Assembly (NCBI RefSeq): GCF_021917145.1
Contig: NW_025813698.1
Coordinates: 84,501-148,500 of the forward strand
DNA from: Hypomesus transpacificus
Lineage: Eukaryota; Chordata; Actinopteri; Osmeriformes; Osmeridae
DNA length: 64,000 nt
Direction: 5' to 3'
Shown: piece after piece, positions 1 to 9,692 of the stretch
How positions within the stretch are numbered: position 1 is the stretch's first letter
Layout of the letters: each line of letters opens with the position of its first letter
Made by a program: the position numbers and the translations under genes
Notes under the pieces: generated by a model
Database searches by the model: none
What the model was told of the DNA's origin: nothing
What the model saw: only the letters and a program-made list of their open reading frames with translations

Positions 1-855
1 TATAGTAGTTGGACTATTAAAGTAATGTACATTACTCATATGCGACAACCTTGATACTTATATGGAGCTCAGCAGTAGGAAGCATGATTCAAATGTACTA
101 ATTTAGATGTGCTTGTTTTGCATTTTACGAAGGGAGGCATTGTGCTTTTTTTTAAAGGAAACTATGTATGCAAATACTAGCTGGTAGCAGAAGGCTCTTT
201 ATTAGGCCTATGTTGGTATTCCACCTTTAAACTTGATATGGGATCCTTTGTCGGAGAAATTTAGGATGTAACGTTATATTCTGAACATACTGGTGCTAGC
301 ATTCCTTGCCAGCAGAGAACCCCCTCCTCACATGACTTATAGATGACACTAGGCTTACGTAAACAAACTGACCTAGGTTGACCATTAGCATACTAGAGGT
401 GCTGTGTTGAGTGAATTATATGGTCAAGCCTAGGGTCAGGGAACTCTGTAAGTTTCCATGTGCAGGCGCACTCTGTCTCTGGGATCGATCATATTGACAG
501 CTGGTATGCAGTCATGGACTTCTCTCCATTAAATGGTCTTACATGACAATTTGTGAACCAGACAAACTTTGTATTGCGATCAGACTTCATCTTCTTGCTG
601 GCAAGCATTCAACTATTGTACTTTCTTTGAATCCGACGACTCTGTGCATTACTTGATAAAGAAATTATCTTAACACCCATACATGTACAATTATCGTAAA
701 CAATTATAATTGCCTACATTTAACACTATTATATACCCTTTACCAATTAACATTTTCCACTGAATATTTCTTAATCAATCCTTAAATAAACACACTAACA
801 CCTTTTGTCCCCTCATATATTTCAGGCACATTAAATATAGACCTAATCATTGCAG
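1..855. other. 5' flank of the SAMD9-like gene, no gene seen
   Basis: This AT-rich stretch has no long open frame and no repeat family I recognise. It should hold the promoter and perhaps non-coding 5' exons of the SAMD9-like gene. A splice acceptor ends at 855 (pyrimidine-poor but with a proper AG), so the first coding exon probably starts at 856 and is preceded by an untranslated exon to the left, possibly outside the window. An ATG at 856 is out of frame with the main start at 878 and would make a very short upstream ORF. Confidence 0.4.
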
Positions 856-877
856 ATGCAAAGCTTCATAATTAAAA

Positions 878-3800
878 ATGAGCAAACTAACAGAATCGGA
901 AGCTAAGATTGAAAAATGGACCACGAAAGAAGTTCACCAGTGGTTGAAGACAACGGTCAACATTCCACACTTGTATGCAGATAAGCTCCTAGAAGAAGAA
1001 GTATCAGGGGAAGAAATGGTCTGTTTTAAGAAACAAGATCTGCTTGATATGGAAATAAAACATGGACCTGCTGTCAAAATCTTTAGATATCTAGATGAGT
1101 TGAGGAGAGGTTCACAGCATGCATCAAAATATCCTGCATATGTAGACAAGTGGACAAAAGAGCAAGTTTGTTATTGGTTATTGGACAAAGTGAAGGTGTA
1201 CGAACCATACACTGACCGGCTACTAAAGGAAGAGGTATCTGGAGACTGCCTAGTATGTTTCAGCAAAAAAGATCTTATAGATCTACAGATCAAACATGGG
1301 CCTGCTGTAAAGATTTTGGCCAAGTTAAGTGAGTTAGACAGAGAGTTAGAACCTGAGTTACAAGCCCCAACGCATTTCAAGACTGACCCAGAGGACCAGC
1401 AGAAACACCACAGAAACAGTCCTGTTTCACTCCTGCAAACTTCAGCAGCTCAAACAGAACCACCACAGAACAGGACTGGGGAAAACCCAAATGATTCAAA
1501 ATCAACAGAATATGCGGAACCTAAAAAAAAAGGACCAAAACATCAGGCTATGGGACCAGAGAGACCAACAGTCAACGAGGTATAGTAAAGTATGGATAGC
1601 ATGATTTTTTTAGGGTAAAGTTTTGGATGTATTGGCAATGACTTGTTTTAGGTTATGTAAGTAGTACAAAACTAACACATGTATTTATCTTTTCCTACCA
1701 TAATAGCTGTAGAATTAAATTTGTTCTCCAGGCTCGTGAAGTTTTTTGTTTGAATAATTTCTTGAAATTACGTTTTCAATGTGACAATTTTACTGGATTC
1801 TTCACTATAGGTGAAATAGTTCTAATATCAAATATGGTTGCAAGCAGCAATTAAGGGGCCAAGCGCAAAAAAAGTCTAAATGAGAATCCAAACAAGCAAG
1901 GCAAAAGTAAATAAAAAATATTAGAGTTTTTTCATGATTAACTAATGTGTTCAGTAAATATCTTACTTGGAATAAGGAATTATTAGGAATTGTTTTTCTT
2001 TGGTAAAACATTTAAAATGGCCGATATGGGAAAATTTGATATTTTTTGACTTGGTATGCCACATAGAATCAGAAAAGTCCAATCTTGTGATTTTTGGTCA
2101 AACTGTTCAGAAGTTATAAGCAAAAAATATATTTTGTTGAATTATTCTGACCAGTAATTGGCGCTGTGCCAAAACTGTGCAGGTCCACCCAAGTCATGTT
2201 TGTGAGGACAGTTACCAAATTTCGTCTCCATATGGTAAACCGTTGCAGAGATATAGCCTCACGTCCACTTTGGCGCGTTATTCGTGAACGGTTTGACTGA
2301 TCAATTAGAATGTAATCATTTTTTGTCAACATGGTCTGAAGACGATCTGATACAATTTTCATAAAAATCAGAGCAAGAGCCTATGTGGAGTTTGAAAATT
2401 GCATTTTTTCTGAAAATTCAAAATGGCGGGAAAACTTTCATGATGGAAATTACGTCATGGGTCCAATCGGATTGTCTCATAGAGTTAATATCATAGAGTT
2501 AATATAACTAGAGTAAGCTACTTTTGTCTTCCAAGATGGCGTCCCCATTCATTTCTATGAAAAGTGCTCAGTGGCGCAGTGAGGCAAGCGAGAGCGCGAG
2601 ACTGGACGCGGCCATATTTCCACTTCCGTGTCTTCCGGTCTACTTTAAACAGTGGCTCTTTTTTTCCCTTGCTCCGAGACCTCGTGCACGCTTGCAACTA
2701 GCTGTACACGTCATACTTTCCGACAACCAGTCTGGAGCATAGATTTATATGGTTACGAGCGTGTGAGCTAAGGCATTGCAGTGGCAGAATCTATGGGCAG
2801 AAAGTCCGATAAGAATCAGAGACATGATGCAAACTTAACGGAAATGTATTCTGTCACTGTATAGTATTCCTTCCACTTGTTTTTAGAAATAATCTATAGG
2901 GCTAAATAAAGTGCTATTCTAGATGGAACTCATCACATATGTTGCTTTTTTTCTTCATGATATGAGTATGATTTCCAACGCATTGTATCGGATGAAATAA
3001 ACTGTTAACATGAACAGCTCTGTCATTGCTCTCGCCAGGCAAAGAAAGCTCAGTTATTTTGGTAACCGAAATCTTCCATAATGCAGACCATAGCTTACTG
3101 TCAACTTTATATTCAAACGAAATGCCACGAAATTCATCAAGTCTTTTGAGCGCCTTGTGCTGGCACACCTCAAATCCATCACAGACCCTTTCCTGGACCC
3201 ACTGCAGTTTGCCTACAGAGCCAACAGGTCGGTGGATGATGCCGTTAACATGGCCCTCCACTTCACCCTACAGCATCTGTTGATTTTATGTAAAGCACTT
3301 TGAGCTGCAATGCTTGGATGAAATGTGCTATATAATTCAATTCTTCTTCTTCTTCTTATCTTGTTTTGTCCTTACAGAACCGAGGGACACATAGAATGTT
3401 GATCCTATACTTAGAAGAACTACTGGAGAATGATTTTAAAAAGTTCACTTCATTACTTCGTGATTCCAAGTTGACTGGATTTGCATCAATTCCACACGGC
3501 CATTTAGAGAAAAAGGACCGCATTGGAATTGCTGACCTGATGATAAAATACTATGGAGGCGAGGCTTTGCAAGTCACCCTAAAGATTTTAAAGCAAATTG
3601 ATCACAATGATCTTGCTCAACGTCTTGAGAGGAATATGGGTAAGAAAAACAATGGTGTATCTCTGGCAGTAGATTTAATATCGACTATTATCAATCCCAT
3701 AAGATAATACTATATTAACTAAGGCATTATTTTCTATTCTATTGCTTGAATCCAATTTGACAAAGACGTTGCCTGATTGTTGATTTCTGATTGTTGATGA

Positions 3801-6800
3801 TTCTTTTAGGTGAGATGGCGACACCCAACCCAAAAGCTGTTCCGAGAAGAGAGGCCAATCAGGGTGATAAACTAAAGAATTTGTTGACATGTGGAGGAAA
3901 TTCCCTTGACCACTATGATAGATTTGTAGTTGTTATGAACAAGTGTCAAAAAGGACAAGTAGAAAACCTTGAGTTTCTAAGCAAATTGAAATTGTTCTGT
4001 GTACTAGATTTTGACCCAAACTCTGCAGCTCCTGGTGGAGTATGCAGTTTCTACAGAAAATCGCGTGTGGCAAATCTTCATGGCCCCACCCAATTTCAAA
4101 GTGAACCAGAAGATGTGATCAAAAATCTCAATCTTGGCATACAGACAAGCTGGGTTTTTTGCAATGGCAGAAATGATATTACCTGTGAAGCAAATAAAGA
4201 GTTATCCTACAAGGAATGGTTTAGGACAGCACGCGGAGACATTGAGCAAATTGTTTCATTCATCTGTAAGCCAGAAGTTCTTCAGTCTAGAACAACTCTT
4301 GTCATATTTCTCCTACTGTCACCAGTGCACACTGACAAAGACGCTGTCTTTGATACTTTCACGACTTTCTATTCACGTAGAAAGGGAGAAAACATAGTGA
4401 GTATTTGTGAATCTCAGAGCACATTTGATAAATGGAGAGACATGATAAAGGACAAGTGTGATTGTGATATCACCAAGCAGGCAGTATACCTGTTAACAAT
4501 GAGTGAGATAAATGGCGCTGTAATGACCCTTGGACCACACAATCAATCATGTGGTAGATCCCTCCCATCTTCGGATTCAAGCAGCGTAATTCTCAAACAG
4601 AAGGATGAAGACTATATGACTGCTTTGGACATTTTATGTGAAAATCAGTGTGAGAATGTCTATGATGAGAAAAGCACAGACTTCCAAGACCATAAAATAA
4701 AAATGGAGGAGGAATTCTACAGAGGGGGCAAAGCCAAGTGGTGGAACTTCTATTTTAGTGACCAAGGTAAAGCAAAACCTTTCATAAAAAGAGACAAATA
4801 TGTCAATGTAATGAAGATGGTCAAAGCTCAGACTAAAGATCCCAGATCTGCATGTGTTTTATTGAATCTTTTTCATCACCCAAGTTGCGGGGGTACCACA
4901 CTAGCCATGCATGTGATGTGGGATCTTCGAAAGGAATTCAGATGTGCAGTATTGAAGGACAATACTCTACCCAAACCTGAAGTGGCTAGACAAGTCGAAA
5001 TGTTGATGAAGCTTGGGCAAGGTGAAAAGTCTACTCCAGTGTTGCTGTTGGTAGATGATTCAAAAGATGCCGAAAACCGAGATCATCTCATTAACTGCAT
5101 TCGCAAAGGCGTTGGTGAGAAATGCTCTAGCAGGGATGTGGAAGATCCTGCAAACTCTCTTGTCATCATTCTGAATTGTGTTCGTTCCCATAACCCAAAG
5201 AGCCAGTATCAGGATTGTGCTCAAGAAAGTAGCCAGTACATAACTGCATCACTTACAAAAAAGGAACAAGATGATTTTGAAGAGAAACTTCAAGAACTCA
5301 AAGAAACTCATACAAAACCTGAAAACTTTTACAGTTTTATGATCATGATGAGTGGCTTTGATGAGAAATACATTGCAGGACTCATCAGCCACACTCTAAA
5401 GGACTTTAACATTGAACTAAAGACAGCTAAACTCTTTGCTTTCTTAGCACTCTTGAATACACATGTGCCTGAATCATACATTTCTGTATCTCTTTGTAAG
5501 GATTTCTTTGGAAGTAAATTTTGGGGTATTTTGGTGAAAGACAGTGTACTTGACAGAATGGAACCGTACACAAACCTATTGATAATTGACAACATTGAGA
5601 ACCAGGGAGGATACAAAGCTATTAGAATCCTTCATCATTCTATTGCCTCTGCATGTCTTAAAGAGTTTGGCACAAGTTACAACATTTGCTTGAGTGACAT
5701 AACCTTAGAAATGCTACACTGTGATTTGTTTTTCAAAACTGGAGTGGTAAAAGACACCCTGATGCTCTCAATTCAAAGCATGCTGATTGGAAGGTGCAAA
5801 AAAGATGAAGATCTCAGAACTCAGTTCTCACCACTGATAGAAGATATCCACACACAGGAGGGGAGAGAACAAATTCAGGCCATCTTTGAGAAAGCATCTT
5901 TACGATTTGTTGAAAGTGCATCTATTCCTCAGGCACTTGCACGGTATCTTTATATCAAAGTACGTGATTTTCCCCAAGCCGTGAAATGGGCAGAACATGC
6001 AAAAAATATCACAGAAAATCCATACACAGTTGACACGATAGGACAGGTTTACAAAAGTAATCTTAATTACAACATCCAGAATGAAACCCAGAAAATACCA
6101 AGTCCAGATAACTTAAATACAAATCTGAAGATTGCAAAACATGCCATTCAGGCTTTTGAAAGATCGCAACAGTTGGCCAACAAACAGGATACATGTGTCA
6201 ATGATCCTGAGGACAATTTCACAAAGTCAACCTACAGCATTTTTGGCTATGTTGGGATGATGGAAATGATAATAACAGTCTTTGAAATGTTAAGCAGTCT
6301 GCCATTCTTTGATGTGACTAATCTAGAGAAAAAGAGGCATTTACTTGGCTTTCTAAATAAGTCAATTCCCATCACTACAGTTCCAGACATAAACAATGAG
6401 GAGTACAGAGAGTATTGTGACATAATCCAAGAGCATAAGTCTTTTCTCCTTGATTTCCACTTGAAAGCTAAGGTAAAACAAATATTTGAAATTTGTGATG
6501 GCTACTTCACCTACATCAAGGGAAAACATTTAGGAGACTTTGAGACAAGAAATCGAAAGAAAATCTCTGACCACTTTACCAAGTATCTAAATCTTGTTTT
6601 CATGTCATCACAAGAGATGCGCGAGGAACGGCAAAAGAGGACCCAACTCAATCTGAACATTGATATTGAGGAACGCAGAATGTACCTAGTGGAAAGGCAT
6701 GCAGACACATTTGCAGGATTAATTCAACATTTAGACAAGACTGCCGAGGAAATGGAGACAATCACTGAGTACTATGGATTTTTGCACAAACACTCAGTAT

Positions 6801-7426
6801 TGTCTAGTACAAAAAACAAAATTAACTTAATTTTGTCCAATGTAATTCTCCACCTACTAAAACCAAAATCTAAACATTTAAAGAATCACCAAGAACTTAT
6901 AAATCTCCTTAAACAAACATTGCAAGATGTAGGAATGCAACATCCCTTTCCCGACCCATACTATCTGGCACTGCTGTTATTTTGGCCAAGTGCAGATACA
7001 GAAAATACAGACATTGGGACATATGTGAACTCCATTCGAAAGTCATCCCAAAAGCATTTGTACGTTGTGTTTAGGAGGAGAAGCACTGTTGCCCACTTCT
7101 ACCTTGGCAAAGAAAGGGGATTGAAGAGGCTTGTACCAAAACGTAACCTTGATGAGTGTTTTATGGAAATATCAAGGGTGAAGTTAGCTGCACTTTGGAG
7201 GAACGGAGATATCTTTAAAGATAAGAAAATCAGGGACCGTCTTCGCCGAGTCCATGGAACAATTGAAGAAGAACAAGTTTTTGCTAATTACGACAAAATG
7301 AAAATCCCTGTGCGACCAGCCAACCCTGGTGTTGTAAGGAGCGGATTCAGCTCAGAAAAAGTGTCGTTTTACTTGGGTTTTGCTATTGATGGCCCTCTTG
7401 CATATGATATCAAGTATGAATCATGA
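878..7426 (+). CDS. samd9l-like: SAMD9/SAMD9L-like protein with two SAM domains and a pyrin-like domain
   Basis: Three coding exons, 878-1579, 3378-3639 and 3810-7426, join in phase 0 and phase 1 to give 4,581 nt, about 1,526 aa (human SAMD9 is about 1,589). Residues 12-77 and 90-155 are two SAM domains sharing the core KHGPAVKI. The second exon (residues 235-321) reads as a pyrin/death-fold helical domain, with LEELLENDFKKF at its start. The third exon is the SAMD9 core: a SIR2-like region, a P-loop near residue 680 (HPSCGGTTLAMHV, the family's variant Walker A), an acidic strand VLLLVDDSKD near 735, helical repeats, and the C-terminal block VSFYLGFAIDGPLAYDI. Mammalian SAMD9/SAMD9L are interferon-induced cytosolic proteins that restrict poxviruses and translation through an AlbA_2 anticodon nuclease domain. 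That domain is not found here, neither in the exons nor in the introns between them. Whether the pyrin domain signals through ASC is inference. Confidence 0.88.
2110..2760. repeat. Probable unclassified dispersed repeat
   Basis: The tract has short TTTTGA/AAAATGG-rich motifs, a stretch around 2140-2300 that resembles fish interspersed repeats, and a GC-richer end (2520-2740) with clustered CG dinucleotides, unlike the AT-rich intron around it. No complete coding frame or clear terminal repeats are visible. A duplicated AGAGTTAATAT occurs at about 2481 and 2496. Assignment to a family needs a repeat library search. Confidence 0.3.
3146..3357 (+). mobile_element. 5'-truncated L2/CR1-type LINE fragment with 3' tail
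   Basis: In the frame starting near 3151 the sequence reads as a piece of reverse transcriptase with the motif DPLQFAYRANRSVDDAV, typical of the L2/CR1 clade of non-LTR elements common in fish. It continues directly into the usual 3' tail (TTTATGTAAAGCACTTTGAG followed by GTGCTATATAA) and ends in a TTC repeat at 3343-3357. Most of the element, including the endonuclease and the catalytic core, is missing, so it is inactive. It lies 20 bp from the splice acceptor of the pyrin-domain exon. Confidence 0.8.
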
Positions 7427-8700
7427 AGTTGCAAGATGTTCCTTAGGTCTGTTACAATGGGAACTTTCCCTAACCATGATCTACAACAAACGTTTCTTTT
7501 TTTCATGAGATGCGTATTGGATTGTGAAGAAATGCCTTATCTTAAGATAAACATTTTTTTTATTTTTATGGAGCCCTCAATAACCTGAAATGTAATTATT
7601 GAATGGCCTGTAGTAGTCAAGGCTATAGTCCCTTAATCCAGTATTGAAAACTGAGACTGAAATACAATTGCCAGGAGTGTCAAGAAAATGAATCATTGAT
7701 TGTTCCAAAAACATGACACTGACAGATTTTGAAAAAAGCCATCACAGATGTCATGAGTTACCATTGCTTTAGGCATAATGGAGCAGATTCAACTGGATTA
7801 TACATGACTACAGTCCTCATTGCGATGTAACAAGGCTTCAACTATCTTAATGAACAGTATGGTCCAAATATTTGAGATGGTGACTATATTCAATGAGTAA
7901 ACATGCTTAAAATGGGCATGAAATTATTAAAGTACTTTCTTCTTTTAGACATTTTTGTTTGTTAGGGTTTCTGTTATATTGCTTTGTTTATTTACGGCTT
8001 GTGTGTTTTGGATTCCCGCAAAGACTGTGGCTTGTGTTTTATTGAGTTACAATTTTAATTACATTGGGAAACCACAAAGACTGTGGCTCGAGATACCGCG
8101 AAGACTGCGGCTTGTGTCTTCTGGATTACCGCAAAAACTGCGGCCTGTGTACAAAAGGGTTTTGTTACTTTTAATAACTTATTACTATAATGTTTAGATT
8201 TTATGTAAAGCACCTTGAGCTGCAATTCTAAAGTGATGACAGAACACCAGGACATGTACACACAGTACATGTTCAAATAACTTGCAATAAAGTTTAATTA
8301 TTATGCACTGTTATAGAACAGTATAAATCTAAATAACTCAACATTATATGATGAGATTGTATTCTTTTAAGCCTACATTTTATGAGTGGTTTTAGTGTAT
8401 TGGTATTTCATGGTGTCATTGAATCTTTTCCATTTTTAGCATTGTGAAACAGTAGAACTTTTTCAAAACAATGCAGCTATATCACATAGATAGAGATACG
8501 ACAACAAACTTTTAATCTGTCTCTACACTCTAATAATAAATATACTTTGTTTTGTGTACCACAGTGTGCAGTGTCTTACATGCTTTCACTATTCAATCAT
8601 ATGTATGTCATTGTGTTGCCGTATTGCTCAGGCTCTATTTACAAAACCACCCTGGATTTTATTTTATTGGCTTTATTAAAATCAGGTAATTATGTTAATG
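7427..8700. other. 3' flank of the SAMD9-like gene with repeat remnants
   Basis: The stretch holds the 3' UTR of the SAMD9-like gene and AT-rich spacer. Candidate poly(A) signals are ATTAAA at 7926-7931 and AATAAA at 8286-8291; I cannot say which is used. From 8006 to 8155 a short motif (CCGCAAAGACTGTGGCTTGTG and variants) occurs about four times, and 8195-8235 repeats the LINE tail seen at 3280-3310, so much of 7950-8290 is probably a second LINE 3' end. No gene is visible. Confidence 0.45.
8006..8240 (+). repeat. Short tandem motif plus LINE-like 3' tail
   Basis: About four diverged copies of a roughly 20-bp unit built on AAGACTGYGGCTTGTG lie at unequal spacing. They are followed by TTTTATGTAAAGCACCTTGAG, almost the same as the tail of the LINE fragment at 3280. 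Tandem units just before such a tail are known from fish non-LTR elements. The open frames here are probably chance. Confidence 0.45.
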
Positions 8701-8902
8701 AAAAGGTGACGGCAGAGATCCGTTGGTGTCCATCAGAACCAGCTGATGGTGGTCAACGCGTCTGGGTCGTCAGGCGCAGCGGGCAGCACAGCCTGGTCCA
8801 GCAGAAGGGTGGATCTCCAGATATCTGGTCTGGTTGTCTGGGCCCAGAGAAGCAAACTGGTCCTGCTCATTGGCGCTGTGCCCCTGTACAATTCTCCTAC
8901 CT

Positions 8903-9286
8903 TCTTCACCTTCCTCCGCTTCACGCTACCCTGGCCGAGGGCAGGCAGCAGGCAGGGGCGTGCCAGCGGAGGGGCGGAGACCAGCATGGGCACGTTTTTC
9001 TCCAGAACCAGAGGGTTGCTGCTTTGGATGCCGTCGGATCCAGATGGAGCAGGAAGACCAGTCTGGAGGGGGGCCAGAGGCTACCGAACACGCTTGTCTC
9101 GACGGGCTTTCTTGGTGCGCTTCTTGGGGCGGACATCAGAACATGGGGGAGCCTGGGGAACAGCACGCAGGGAGGGGAGGGCAGAGGGCCTTGAGGAGGA
9201 GTCCAGGGCATCGTTGACTCCTTTGATCTCCCGGGGCAGTCTGCTAGGATGCAGTGGATCATCCTTAGACTTAAGCCCAGCTCCAG
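8903..9286 (-). pseudogene. Degenerate duplicate of the Pro/Lys-rich exon (copy 1)
   Basis: On the minus strand this block matches 10274-10655 over nearly its whole length. The translated copies share phrases such as LDSSS-PSALPSL, RPKK-TK-ARR and PLAPLQTGLP. In copy 1 the frame is cut by a TAG directly after KRVR, where the other copy has a Leu codon, and many residues differ. It is therefore most simply a duplicated, decaying exon, though it could still be used downstream of the stop or by another splice choice. Its last coding codons are followed by a donor-like AAG|GTAGGA. Confidence 0.45.
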
Positions 9287-9296
9287 TCAAGTGTGT

Positions 9297-9490
9297 GTGT
9301 GTGGGGGGGGGGGGGGGGAGGGGTAGTGATTGTGATGGTGTTTTGGGGAGGATTGTGATAGTGGAGAGGATAGTGATAGTGCAGAGGATAGAGATAGTGG
9401 AGAGGATAGTGATAGTGCAGATTATAGAGATAGTGGAGAGGATAGTGTTAGTGATAGTGGGGGAGGATAGTGATAGTGTGGGGGAATGGG
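9297..9490. repeat. Poly-G run followed by GATAGTG minisatellite
   Basis: A run of about 20 G residues (9301-9320) is followed from about 9353 to 9478 by roughly 18-bp units of the type GAGAGGATAGTGATAGTGCA. The reading frames through it (IVIVERIVIVQRI on the plus strand) are repeat artefacts. It separates copy 1 from copy 2 of the duplicated block. Confidence 0.8.
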
Positions 9491-9525
9491 GGGGGAAAGG
9501 AATAGGGGGGAGGGAACGGTCCCTG

Positions 9526-9692
9526 CTGCACCTAAGGCAGCATGGCAGCTCCTGACAGGCCCTGGTTGGAAAACTGGACCTTCTTCTTCACCTTCCTCCG
9601 CTTCGCGCTTCCCTGGCTTCCGAGGGCAGGCAGCAGGCAGGAGCGAGCTGGCGGAGGGGCGGGGACCAGCTTGGGCGCGTTCTTCTCAGCCC
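9526..9692 (-). repeat. Second copy of the duplicated Pro/Lys-rich block (partial)
   Basis: The stretch matches 10205-10372, including sequence outside any obvious coding frame (CTGCTGCACCTAAGGCAGCATG occurs in both). In minus-strand translation it gives NAPKLVPAPPPAR followed by KRRKVKKKVQF and ends at a stop at 9532-9534. It forms the 3' end of the long minus-strand open frame, so the array here is copy 1 (8903-9286), partial copy 2, unique spacer, copy 3 (10205-10655). Confidence 0.6.

Larger units (their letters stand above)
1580..3377 (+). other. Intron 1 of the SAMD9-like gene, repeat-filled
   Basis: The intron runs from a GT donor directly after residue 234 to a TTACAG acceptor at 3377. 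It contains an unassigned repeat-like tract (about 2100-2760) and a truncated LINE next to the acceptor. I found no further coding exon; in particular nothing resembling the AlbA_2 domain that sits between SAM and the SIR2-like region in mammals. Confidence 0.6.

Noticed and set aside
9300..9555. End of the 8746-9555 plus-strand open frame
   Set aside because: It passes through the G run and the GATAGTG minisatellite and is the antisense of the duplicated Pro/Lys-rich block.
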